A stretch of 26,032 bases of DNA from positions 1 to 26,032 of the forward strand of contig DATDUW010000039.1 of assembly GCA_035290185.1 (NCBI GenBank), read 5' to 3'. Positions 13,820 through 22,170 of the stretch are shown here, one piece after another; the first letter of the stretch is position 1; each line of letters starts with the position of its first letter. The stretch comes from DATDUW01 sp035290185. Its GTDB lineage: Bacteria; Patescibacteriota; Patescibacteriia; UBA9934; GWF2-40-263. A model generated the notes under the pieces. The model was given only the letters and a program-made list of their open reading frames with translations, did no database searches and was not told where the DNA came from. Both the position numbers and the translations under genes were made by a program.

Positions 13820-16800
13820 CTAACTCTGCTCCTCAAGAACCTCTTCCGCCTGAGGAACAATCTCTTCCTTAACCGGTTCTTCGCCCGGCAGGAAGAATCC
13901 CGTTCCGGCCGGAATAAGCCGTCCGATAATCACGTTTTCTTTCAGACCCGTAAGACGATCTACCTTACCGGTCACGGCCGCGTTAATGAGAACACGCGCT
14001 GTTTCTTGAAAAGAGGCTGCGGAGAGCCAAGACTCGGTCGAAAGCGAAACCTTTGTGATTCCAAGAAAGATCTGCTCAGCCGTGGCTTCAGGCTTCCCTT
14101 CCGCGTTCATGCGCGCATTCTCGGTCAAATACGTGGTCTTTTCCACGATTTCACCAGGCAAAAGTTCTGTCTCACTTGGGTCATTGACCCGTACGCGACT
14201 AAACATCTGGCGGACAATAATCTCGATGTGTTTGTTATTGACTTTCTGACCTTGGGAAGCATACACAAACTGAATTTCTTTCGAAAGATAGCGCTGCACA
14301 GCAGCCTGACTCTTGTGTTTGAATAGGATCTGAAGATCCAAACTTCCGTCGGTGAGAGGGTCTCCAGCCTGGACCTCGTCCCCATCCTTGATCGTCAAAG
14401 AATATCCGGGTGGAATCACGTATTCCCGCGCTTTTTCTGATGCAAAAATTGTCTTCACAATCCCTTTTTCTATTTTGACGACCCCAGCCTTTTCCGCCAG
14501 GACCTTCGTTCCATCCGTCTTAACGGCCAGGACATCACCGACCCGAACATTGTCTCCATCCTTGATCTTGAACTCTGCACTCTTTCCAACAGCCGTTGAC
14601 TCTTCCTCTGTGCTCTCGTAGGAAATACGGACGATCTTCTGGCCGGCGCGTGCATCAACGATCTGCTTACCGGTCGTGGCTTGAACGATTTCGCGGCTTG
14701 CCTGTTCGATACTGACGCGACCGGAAACCTCGCTCATGACAGCCCGTTGCTTGGGGCTGCGCGCCTCGAATAGCTCTTCCACACGCGGCAAGCCTTGCGT
14801 AATATCCTTTCCAGCCACGCCTCCAGTGTGGAAGGTCCGCATCGTAAGCTGTGTACCCGGCTCGCCGATGGACTGGGCAGCCATGATGCCCACGGCTGTT
14901 CCAAGCTTCACCAGCTTATTGTGGGCCAAATCATACCCGTAACATTTCTGACAAACGCCGCGCAACGATTTGCAGGTCATAACGGAACGCACGTGTGTCT
15001 CTTTTATTTCTTCCTTTGACGCTTCGATTTTTCGAATAGTCTCTTCCGTTATCAGCTCACCAGCCTTGACCAAAGCCTTCCGACTTCCCGGAAGTTTAAG
15101 GTCCGAAAGGGCGAGACGTCCCAAGATACGCACCAAAAGCGGTTCGCCGATCTCGTCTGATTCTTCCTTGGTCAGGAGCACTCCTTCCGTATCGCCACAA
15201 TCCACTTCGCGTACGACAAGATCCTGAGCAACATCCACCAAGCGCCGCGTAAGATACCCGGCATTGGCTGTACGCAGAGCCGTGTCGCTCAGCCCCTTGC
15301 GTACACCGTGGCTCGAGATAAAAAATTCCAGAACATCGAACCCCTCTTTGAAAGATCGCTTCACAGGCAATTCGATGATTTCGCCGGACGGGCTCGTCAC
15401 CTGCCCTTTCATCCCAACCATCTGTGTAAACTGGCCCCAAGATCCGCGAGCGCCGGATTCGATCATCGTATAAACCGGCCCTTCTTTGGAAAGTTTTCCA
15501 CGTGCCGTTTCAGCGACTCGATCCTTGACTTCACTCCAAATTTTTACGATAGCGTTGTGACGTTCTGCCTGCGTGAGCAAACCCTGTCCGAAATATTCCT
15601 CTGCTTCACGAACCCGGCGTTCTCCCTCCTCGAGCAATTCTTTCTTTTCCGGAAGATCCGGAAGGTCCGACATGCCCCAGGAATAGCTGAACAGCGTTGC
15701 ATAACGGAAACACAAGTCCTTGATGGCGTCGAGAACGACTGCCGTGGCATCCTGACCGATCCGTTCAATGGCAAGACGAATGACGGAAGCCAATTCTTTG
15801 TTGCTAAGCGGCTGGTTCATGAACGGAAGATCGGGAGGAAGCGCACGATTCAGGAGAATGCGCCCGATGGTTGTCGTGACAAGTTCACCGCTTCCTTCGC
15901 CGGTCCCTGGTTTGAGAGGACCACGCACACGGATCCAATCCCGCAGGCCCACGATCTTCATTTCATACGCATAAAGAGCATCGGAAACTGAAGCGAAAGA
16001 CTTCATTCCTTCCGGCGAAGAGGGTTCGGGAGAGACGGTTGTGGTCATGGCATAGGAGGTCCACACCAAATCACGGCTCGGTTTAGCCACCGGAGACCCA
16101 TGGGCAGGCTTGAGCAGGTTGCGTGTAGCAATCATGAGATCGGCCGCTTCCTGTCGCGCTTCTTCTGTCAACGGAACATGCACAGCCATCTGGTCGCCGT
16201 CGAAGTCCGCGTTGTAGGCATCGCACACAAGCGGATGAACCTGAATAGCTTTTCCTTCGATGAGAATGGGATGAAAGGCTTGAATGCCAAGCCGATGGAG
16301 CGTGGGGGCACGGTTAAGTAACACATAAGCATCGCGCGTCACCTCTTCCAGAATATCCCACATTTCCGGCCGATCGCTCTCAATGAAACGATTGGCCGAT
16401 CGGATGTTATGGACGTACTCACGTTGGATAAGTTTCGCAATGACAAACGGTTTAAAGAGTTCGAGGGCCATGGTCTTGGGAATACCACACTCTCCAAGCT
16501 TAAGATGCGGACCCACGACAATGACCGACCGACCGGAATAATCAATGCGTTTGCCAAGCAAATTTTGCCGAAACCGTCCCTGTTTTCCTTTTAAAAAGTC
16601 CGCCAATGATTTCAATTGACGCTTCTTCCCCGTGGCGGCGATAACCGTTTTTGAGTGCCGTGCGCTGTTATCGAAAAGCGAATCGACCGCTTCCTGAAGC
16701 ATCCGTTTTTCGTTGCGGGCGATGACCTCTGGAGCATTGAGCTCCCGTAGGCGCCGCAAACGGTTGTTGCGATTGATAATGCGGCGATAGAGATCGTTCA

Positions 16801-17794
16801 GATCGGAGGTGGCAAACCGTCCGCCATCGAGGGGAACCATTGGCCGCAAATCCGGCGGAATAATCGGAATGGCCTCGAGGATCATCCATTCGGGATGGAT
16901 GTCGTTCTTCTGAAGTGCCCGAAGAAGCTTCAGACGGCGCATCATCCGATCACGTTTGGCAGCCGGCGCCCCTTCAAGCCCCCCTTCGAGCTCCTGCACC
17001 GTGGCATTCACGTTAATGCGCTTCAAGAGATCCCGCACAGCCCCAGCTCCGATCCCCGCCTCAAAAACATGACCATATTTGAGCGACCACTCGTGATAAG
17101 TCCCTTCCGAAATAATTTTAAAGGGCCGCAGTTCTTTAAGCTCGCGATCCACGATCAAAAAATCTTCCTCAAGTTCCTCGAGCTTGTGGTCGCGAATGGA
17201 AGTCAGGTGATCCAATTCCTCTTTCTTTTTGGCTTCGTTCTCCTTCTCTTTTTCCTGAAGACGTTCCACGTCACGCACGTATTCTCCCTCGATCATTTTT
17301 TTCTTCCCTTTATATTCCTGTCGCACCTGTTCAATCGTCTGCTGGCGAGCCTCCTCATTCACGTCCGTAATAATGTAGCTCGCAAAATAGACGACCTTTT
17401 CCAAGGCCTGAATCGAAAGCTCCAACAACGTCCCGATCTTGCTCGGCACGCCGCGCAAAAACCAAATATGCGTCACGGGAGAAGCAAGCTCAATATGACC
17501 CATGCGTTCGCGACGAACCATGGAGTGCGTCACCTCCACCCCACACTTGTCGCACACAATGCCCTTATACCGAATTTTTTTATATTTGCCGCAGTAACAT
17601 TCCCAATCCTTGGAGGGACCAAAAATTTCTTCGGCAAACAGACCGTGTTTCTCCGGCTTTTGCGTGCGGTAATTGATCGTCTCTGGCTTCGTGACTTCGC
17701 CGTAGGACCAGGAACGGATTTCATCCGGAGAAGCCAACCGAAGACGGATGGCATCGAAGTCGCTGGTCTTGAGTGTTTCGTTTCGTTGAAACAT
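13820..17794 (-). CDS. rpoC: RNA polymerase subunit beta'
   Basis: This is the catalytic beta' subunit. Visible in order: first zinc site (CYCGKYKKIRYKGIVCDKCG), a long charged coiled coil (~120-200, KGKKKM...EEDFLIVDREL) between zinc site and clamp as in actinobacterial beta', the switch/rudder region (RFRQNLLGKRIDYSGRSVIV), the Mg-binding NADFDGDQMAVHVPL, the second zinc site (VDCGDTEG with CKSLRGVCQKCYG), the trigger loop (GTQLTMRTFHTGG) and an acidic tail (EEPVKEEIVPQAEEVLEEQS). Length is about 1324 aa. ATG 17794 follows CGTCT; GTG 17815, 3 bp after the rpoB stop, would add seven residues and is nearly as likely. It is co-transcribed with rpoB and ends at a strong terminator. Confidence 0.97.
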   Translation of the reverse strand: MFQRNETLKTSDFDAIRLRLASPDEIRSWSYGEVTKPETINYRTQKPEKHGLFAEEIFGPSKDWECYCGKYKKIRYKGIVCDKCGVEVTHSMVRRERMGHIELASPVTHIWFLRGVPSKIGTLLELSIQALEKVVYFASYIITDVNEEARQQTIEQVRQEYKGKKKMIEGEYVRDVERLQEKEKENEAKKKEELDHLTSIRDHKLEELEEDFLIVDRELKELRPFKIISEGTYHEWSLKYGHVFEAGIGAGAVRDLLKRINVNATVQELEGGLEGAPAAKRDRMMRRLKLLRALQKNDIHPEWMILEAIPIIPPDLRPMVPLDGGRFATSDLNDLYRRIINRNNRLRRLRELNAPEVIARNEKRMLQEAVDSLFDNSARHSKTVIAATGKKRQLKSLADFLKGKQGRFRQNLLGKRIDYSGRSVIVVGPHLKLGECGIPKTMALELFKPFVIAKLIQREYVHNIRSANRFIESDRPEMWDILEEVTRDAYVLLNRAPTLHRLGIQAFHPILIEGKAIQVHPLVCDAYNADFDGDQMAVHVPLTEEARQEAADLMIATRNLLKPAHGSPVAKPSRDLVWTSYAMTTTVSPEPSSPEGMKSFASVSDALYAYEMKIVGLRDWIRVRGPLKPGTGEGSGELVTTTIGRILLNRALPPDLPFMNQPLSNKELASVIRLAIERIGQDATAVVLDAIKDLCFRYATLFSYSWGMSDLPDLPEKKELLEEGERRVREAEEYFGQGLLTQAERHNAIVKIWSEVKDRVAETARGKLSKEGPVYTMIESGARGSWGQFTQMVGMKGQVTSPSGEIIELPVKRSFKEGFDVLEFFISSHGVRKGLSDTALRTANAGYLTRRLVDVAQDLVVREVDCGDTEGVLLTKEESDEIGEPLLVRILGRLALSDLKLPGSRKALVKAGELITEETIRKIEASKEEIKETHVRSVMTCKSLRGVCQKCYGYDLAHNKLVKLGTAVGIMAAQSIGEPGTQLTMRTFHTGGVAGKDITQGLPRVEELFEARSPKQRAVMSEVSGRVSIEQASREIVQATTGKQIVDARAGQKIVRISYESTEEESTAVGKSAEFKIKDGDNVRVGDVLAVKTDGTKVLAEKAGVVKIEKGIVKTIFASEKAREYVIPPGYSLTIKDGDEVQAGDPLTDGSLDLQILFKHKSQAAVQRYLSKEIQFVYASQGQKVNNKHIEIIVRQMFSRVRVNDPSETELLPGEIVEKTTYLTENARMNAEGKPEATAEQIFLGITKVSLSTESWLSAASFQETARVLINAAVTGKVDRLTGLKENVIIGRLIPAGTGFFLPGEEPVKEEIVPQAEEVLEEQS

Positions 17795-17818
17795 AGACGT
17801 GAAATAATCAGGCACGGA

Positions 17819-20800
17819 TCAAACCCGCTTTGGCTTATGCTCTTCGGACAGTTCGATCCTGCGGCCGTCCTTGAGGAGCTCCACACCCAGACAGAGTCCT
17901 TTAAGTTCCCGGATGAGCACATTGAAAGATTCCGGAATATTCACCTTCCGAATTGACTCCCCTTTGATAATGGATTCGTAAGCTTTCCCGCGTCCGGGCA
18001 CGTCATCCGACTTAATCGTAAGAATTTCCTGTAGCATGTGAGCCGCCCCATACGCTTCCAGAGCCCAGACTTCCATTTCTCCGAACCGCTGTCCTCCGAA
18101 CTGTGCCTTGCCGCCAAGCGGCTGTTGCGTAATCAAAGAATAGGGCCCAATGGAACGTTGATGAATCTTATCTTCCACCATGTGAATGAGCTTGAGGATA
18201 TACATGTAACCCACCGTCACGGAATGTTCAAAGGCGTCGCCTGTCCGCCCATCATAAAGGGTCAGCTGGCCGGATTCAGGAAATCCTGCACGTAAAAGTT
18301 CCTCACGGATTTCCTTTTCCTTCACGCCGTCCATGACGGATGTGGCAACCCGATACCCCAGGGCATTGGCTGCAAGTCCCAAATGTGTTTCTAAAATCTG
18401 TCCCAAGTTCATGCGGGACACGACGCCCAGAGGCGTCAGAATCACATCCACCGGTGTTCCATCTTCAAGAAAGGGCATGTCTTGCACCGGCACAACCTTT
18501 GAAATCACGCCTTTGTTTCCGTGACGACCGGCAACTTTGTCGCCGACCTGAATTTTGCGCAAATCCGCGACCGATATCTGAACCGTCTTAATGACTCCAG
18601 GGGGAAGCTTGTCTCCGGCCTCGCGAGAGAAAACCTTAATATCAACAACTTTTCCGTGTTCCCCGTGTTCCAAATAGAGAGATGAATCGCGCACGTCACG
18701 CGCCTTTTCTCCGAAAATGGCCCGCAAGAGTTTCTCTTCCGCGGAAAGCTCGGTCTCACCCTTCGGGGTAATCTTTCCGACCAAGATATCCCCGGATTTG
18801 ACCTCTGCACCAATACGGATGACCCCTTCCAAATCCAGATTCTTCAATTTTTCTTCCGAGACGTTTGGAATGTCGCCCGTGACGACCTCGGGGCCCAATT
18901 TTGTATCACGAACGTCGACGGAGTACTGCTCGATATGGACAGAGGTAAAGCGGTCGTCGTGGACCAAACGTTCGCTCAAGATGACGGCGTCTTCATAATT
19001 ATATCCATCCCAAATCATGAAGGCGACCAGCGCATTTTGACCCAAAGCAAGTTCGCCGTGATCCACGGCCGCGGAATCGGCAATGAGATCTCCTTTCTTA
19101 ACCTTTTGACCGACGGAAACAGCAGGTCGCTGATTAAGGCACGTAGAAGCGTTGCTGCGCTGAAATTTCGTCAGGCGATACGCGCGGGCATTCTTCTTTG
19201 AATCGGTCACTTCAATATGTTCGCCATCAACGGCTGTTACGATTCCGTCTTCGCTGCAAACAACCACGTGACCCGAATCGCGTGCTGCCGAACCCTCCAC
19301 ACCCGTGCCAATAATCGGTGCTTGAGGACGAATTGTCGGAACAGCCTGGCGCTGCATGTTCGTTCCCATGAGAGCACGTGTGGCGTCATCATGTTCAAGA
19401 AATGGAATGAGAGCCGTACCGATCGAAACGATCTGCTTGGAGGAAACATCCACGTAATCAATTTCTTCAGCCGGCACGATCTGCGGCTCCCCAAATTTAC
19501 GGGCACTGACAAACGGATCCGTTAAATAACCCTCCTGATCGCGAGAGATACTGGCGGGAGCCGTCACGCTCTTTTCTTCCTTAAAAGCGTTGAGAAATTC
19601 AATCTCGTCCGTAACGCGTACGCGAACGGTTCCATTTTTGGATTTTACTTTTTCCACTTTCCGATACGGCGTCTCAACAAACCCGTATTTATTCACAACA
19701 GCATAGCTTGCCAGGTGTCCGACCAACCCGATGTTGGGTCCTTCTGGCGTCGCAATGGGACAGATACGACCATAGTGGGTTGGATGGACATCGCGCACCT
19801 CGAATCCAGCACGCTCGCGGGTCAAGCCTCCCGGACCCATAGCAGAAAGCCGACGCTTGTGTTCGAGCTCGGCCAGCGGGTTGGTCTGATCCATGAACTG
19901 CGACAGCTGGGAGGACATGAAAAATTCACGTACCGCGCCGATGACCGGCCGAGCGTTAATAAGACGCGCTGGAGTAAGCATCTCAATATCCTGCGTAGAC
20001 ATGCGGTCTTTTACAATACGTTCCATGCGAGCAAGACCGACGCGAAAACGACTCTGAATAAGTTCACCAACAGCCCGAACCCGCCGATTCCCAAGATGAT
20101 CTACGTCATCAGCCTCTTCTTGACAGATGTTCAACCGAATAATTTCCCGGACGATCTGAACAAGGTCTTCCTTTCTTAAGATACGCTGTTCCTCGGGTGA
20201 AACCGTAGCCTCGGAAGCATCCAGTCCGAAACGTAAATTAAATTTATAGCGGCCCACCTTGCCAAGGTCGTAACGATCAAAATTAAAAAACATGGAGTGA
20301 ATGAGCTGGCGGGCGTTGTCCGGCGTCGCCAGATCCCCCGGACGAATGCGTTTATAGACTTCGATAAGACCTGTCCCCTCGTCTTTGGAAACGTCCTTCT
20401 GAAGCGTAGCCTCCGTATAATGGTTCAGGGGGTGATTATCGATATCTTCGAAAAGCGGACGGATCTCCTCATCCGAACCATAGCCGAATGCTCGCAGAAG
20501 TGCCGTCACTGTCACCTTGCGTTTACGGTCGATCTTAACCCAAATGACGTTCTTGGGATCGGTTTCGAATTCCAACCAAGCTCCACGGTTGGGGATGATC
20601 TTTGCGCCGTAATAGCGGCGGCCGCGCTGCACTTCCGCTGTAAAAAAAGCCCCGGCTGAACGCACGAGTTGGCTCACGATCACACGCTCGATGCCATTGA
20701 TCACGAAGGTACCCCGAGGTGTCATGACCGGCAGATCTCCCAGATAAATCTCCTGCTCTTTCATTGTCCCGACGCGTTTGTTGTGAAGCCGTGTCTTGAC

Positions 20801-21079
20801 TCGCAAAGGCGCCTCAAACGTTACATTCTTATTGCGCGATGTGAGTTCGTCAAACTTCGGTTCATCCAAATAATACTCATCAAACGTCAAATTCAAGTCT
20901 CGACCAATAAAATCCTTGACTGGCGAAATCTCATCAAAGAGTTCGCGCAATCCCTCTTCCAAAAACCATCGATAGGAATCTAACTGAATCTCGGTTAGAT
21001 TCGAGAGTTCAATGGCATCCTTGCTGGCCCCGAACGACCGTCGGACGCTTTCCGTGGGAGGAGTAAGTCGGTAGCGCAT
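17819..21079 (-). CDS. rpoB: RNA polymerase subunit beta
   Basis: The 1086-aa beta subunit is compact, lacking the large insertions of proteobacterial beta. The rifampicin pocket reads SQFMDQTNPLAELEHKRRLS, with the Asp, His and Ser at the classical 516, 526 and 531 positions, so no classical resistance change is seen. PTHYGRICPIATPEGPNIGL, NALVAFMIWDGYNYEDAVIL, GDKVAGRHGNKGVIS and the C-terminal QPLGGKAQFGGQRFGEMEVWALEAYGA blocks are intact. ATG 21079 is chosen because it precedes the conserved YRLTPPTESVRRSF; the in-frame ATG at 21097 lies in the terminator stem and would add RFCFF. There is no Shine-Dalgarno: a T-run abuts the ATG. The operon is not attached to rplKAJL and has its own promoter and attenuator-like leader. 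Confidence 0.97.
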   Translation of the reverse strand: MRYRLTPPTESVRRSFGASKDAIELSNLTEIQLDSYRWFLEEGLRELFDEISPVKDFIGRDLNLTFDEYYLDEPKFDELTSRNKNVTFEAPLRVKTRLHNKRVGTMKEQEIYLGDLPVMTPRGTFVINGIERVIVSQLVRSAGAFFTAEVQRGRRYYGAKIIPNRGAWLEFETDPKNVIWVKIDRKRKVTVTALLRAFGYGSDEEIRPLFEDIDNHPLNHYTEATLQKDVSKDEGTGLIEVYKRIRPGDLATPDNARQLIHSMFFNFDRYDLGKVGRYKFNLRFGLDASEATVSPEEQRILRKEDLVQIVREIIRLNICQEEADDVDHLGNRRVRAVGELIQSRFRVGLARMERIVKDRMSTQDIEMLTPARLINARPVIGAVREFFMSSQLSQFMDQTNPLAELEHKRRLSAMGPGGLTRERAGFEVRDVHPTHYGRICPIATPEGPNIGLVGHLASYAVVNKYGFVETPYRKVEKVKSKNGTVRVRVTDEIEFLNAFKEEKSVTAPASISRDQEGYLTDPFVSARKFGEPQIVPAEEIDYVDVSSKQIVSIGTALIPFLEHDDATRALMGTNMQRQAVPTIRPQAPIIGTGVEGSAARDSGHVVVCSEDGIVTAVDGEHIEVTDSKKNARAYRLTKFQRSNASTCLNQRPAVSVGQKVKKGDLIADSAAVDHGELALGQNALVAFMIWDGYNYEDAVILSERLVHDDRFTSVHIEQYSVDVRDTKLGPEVVTGDIPNVSEEKLKNLDLEGVIRIGAEVKSGDILVGKITPKGETELSAEEKLLRAIFGEKARDVRDSSLYLEHGEHGKVVDIKVFSREAGDKLPPGVIKTVQISVADLRKIQVGDKVAGRHGNKGVISKVVPVQDMPFLEDGTPVDVILTPLGVVSRMNLGQILETHLGLAANALGYRVATSVMDGVKEKEIREELLRAGFPESGQLTLYDGRTGDAFEHSVTVGYMYILKLIHMVEDKIHQRSIGPYSLITQQPLGGKAQFGGQRFGEMEVWALEAYGAAHMLQEILTIKSDDVPGRGKAYESIIKGESIRKVNIPESFNVLIRELKGLCLGVELLKDGRRIELSEEHKPKRV

Positions 21080-21113
21080 AAAAAAACAAAACCGCATCCG
21101 TTTTGGACGGATG
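21080..21113 (-). terminator. Terminator-like attenuator directly before rpoB
   Basis: On the minus strand CATCCGT (21107-21113) and ACGGATG (21095-21101) form a 7-bp stem with loop CCAAA, followed by CGGTTTTGTTTTTTT that ends at the rpoB ATG. Being downstream of the rpoB promoter, it can only act as an attenuator or, if weak, as a pause site. Confidence 0.7.
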
Positions 21114-21117
21114 TTTC

Positions 21118-21207
21118 TTAAAGGTCTTTGCGATGAAAACGCGAAGCGCTATTATGCATCCGGACTTTTCCGAATGCACAACAAGCCGCGAAGGGTGTTC
21201 CCGCCAT
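21118..21207 (-). CDS. Possible 29-aa leader peptide upstream of rpoB
   Basis: A short frame starts at ATG 21207 and ends with TAA at 21118, just 4 bases before the attenuator stem. The product MAGTPFAACCAFGKVRMHNS continues with nine basic-rich residues. AGGAG lies 13 bases upstream, a long spacing. Its position between promoter and attenuator suggests that its translation could decide the fold of the leader, but it may be a chance frame. Confidence 0.3.
   Translation of the reverse strand: MAGTPFAACCAFGKVRMHNSASRFHRKDL
21156..21177 (-). promoter_or_regulatory. Upstream leader hairpin competing with the rpoB attenuator
   Basis: GCATCCGGA (21156-21164) and TCCGAATGC (21169-21177) form a 9-bp hairpin with one G-U and a 4-base loop. 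In the minus-strand RNA its 3' arm contains CGGATG, which can instead pair with CATCCG of the attenuator 5' arm, so the two hairpins and a joint antiterminator are mutually exclusive. Confidence 0.5.
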
Positions 21208-21304
21208 GAAAAAGGCTTTTCTCCTGCTAAAAAACAGGGGGGAATACCCGGTTGACCGTTCTGCCACAAACGGGGTATGCGGGCACGTGCCCGTCTTCGA
21301 TGGA

Positions 21305-21333
21305 AAGATACTGACCTTTCGTTCCCCTGTCAA
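21305..21333 (-). promoter_or_regulatory. rpoBC promoter
   Basis: On the minus strand TTGACA (21328-21333) and TATCTT (21305-21310) are separated by 17 bp. The leader to rpoB is about 220 bases and also contains the perfect palindrome CGGGCACGTGCCCG (about 21281-21294). Six bases upstream of the -35 lies a homopolymer tract (nine G then seven A on the plus strand, 21340-21355). Confidence 0.8.
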
Positions 21334-21364
21334 GAGGCCGGGGGGGGGAAAAAAACCACTCCAA

Positions 21365-21501
21365 GGCTGTGAAGCTCAGGCAGCGATCGGGGAGAAGAGA
21401 AGCCGAATCTGGGGACGAACCACGGAGAAATTTTCTCCTAAAGAACGGAGAATGGGTCCGCAACACTCCGGATTTGGCTGGATCGGCCGAACTTCACAGC
21501 C
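21365..21501 (-). ncRNA. Candidate rod-like structured RNA downstream of the CMP kinase gene
   Basis: GGCTGTGAAG (21365-21374) and CTTCACAGCC (21492-21501) are a perfect 10-bp terminal stem. Inside it, in the minus-strand RNA, GGC-CGATC pairs with GATCG-(CU)-GCC and AGCC-A-AATC pairs with GATT-C-GGCT. Apical GGAGAA/TTCTCC hairpins top the structure, which overall resembles a long rod with bulges. On the minus strand TTTTTTT follows about 9 bases after the 3' arm. No clear promoter was found, so it may be a 3' UTR of the rluD-cmk transcript. It does not carry the conserved parts of SRP RNA, RNase P RNA or tmRNA. The stretch 21334-21556 contains no protein gene. Confidence 0.3.
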
Positions 21502-21556
21502 GCAGAGCGACTTTTATCAAAAGGTTCAAACAGTTTATCGATTCGAAAGAACCTCG

Positions 21557-22150
21557 TCAACTTTTTTTGCCGTCTTCTCTCCTACATTCGCCAGCCCTCC
21601 ATGCTTCCAAAAGGGAAAGGGCCTTCTCAAAGGTTTGCTCGGGCCGTTCATAAGCTGTCGTATCAAGAAAAGCGTCATAATGGGAGGAGTCGAGAAAATC
21701 CATCCCATAATATTTTCTATAACGTTCGCGGGAATTGGCAACCCGGGCTTCTAGGACGCGACGCGTTTCTTCCACAGAGAGATACTCAGGTTCGTCCTTT
21801 CCGCCAGAAAGATGGCGTTTCGTTTCAAAAACACGCCGTGCACCCTCCATGGGGTCAACACAGAGGAACAACTTGAAAGCCTGAGGAATAAAATACCATG
21901 TCATCCAACCGTCGATCACAAACGACTCGCCGGAAGTGCCCAATTTTTGTTGATAGTCATCCACTTCTCGATCGGTGGAGGGATCTTGCATTCCAAGTTC
22001 GTTCAAGGCGTCGATCGTTATTCCGCGTTCCTGTGCCATACGCCCGCGAAGATCGCCCATGGAATACCAGCGGATGCCAAAAAAATCAGCCAAATGTTTA
22101 GCAAGGGTTGTTTTTCCGGCCCCAGGCAATCCGGAAAGAGCAATCATCAT
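21557..22150 (-). CDS. Archaeal-type CMP kinase-like P-loop kinase
   Basis: The 197-aa protein begins with MMIALSGLPGAGKTTLAKHL (P-loop at residues 7-14). It continues with the pattern of the cytidylate-kinase-2 family: YSMGDLRGRMAQERGITIDA, LNELGMQDPSTDREVDDYQQ, FVIDGWMTWY and FLCVDPMEGARRVFETKRHL. In that family it would phosphorylate CMP/dCMP with ATP. The size is normal and the lid-like EEYLSVEETRRVLEARVANSRERY region is present. Start 22150 follows TTCCTT; 22159 or 22147 are possible. It follows the pseudouridine synthase gene by about 20 bp and is probably co-transcribed. Another small-molecule kinase cannot be excluded. Confidence 0.8.
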   Translation of the reverse strand: MMIALSGLPGAGKTTLAKHLADFFGIRWYSMGDLRGRMAQERGITIDALNELGMQDPSTDREVDDYQQKLGTSGESFVIDGWMTWYFIPQAFKLFLCVDPMEGARRVFETKRHLSGGKDEPEYLSVEETRRVLEARVANSRERYRKYYGMDFLDSSHYDAFLDTTAYERPEQTFEKALSLLEAWRAGECRREDGKKS

Positions 22151-22170
22151 AAGGAACATCTCAATAGCAT

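Noticed and set aside
16895..17956. 353-codon plus-strand frame antisense to rpoC/rpoB
   Set aside because: It mirrors the coding constraint of the strongly conserved polymerase genes, is rich in Phe/His/Arg without domain features, and has no promoter or start signal.
21365..21501. Identification as SRP RNA, RNase P RNA, tmRNA or 6S RNA
   Set aside because: None of the diagnostic conserved segments of SRP, RNase P or tmRNA is present on either strand, and 6S cannot be asserted from shape alone.
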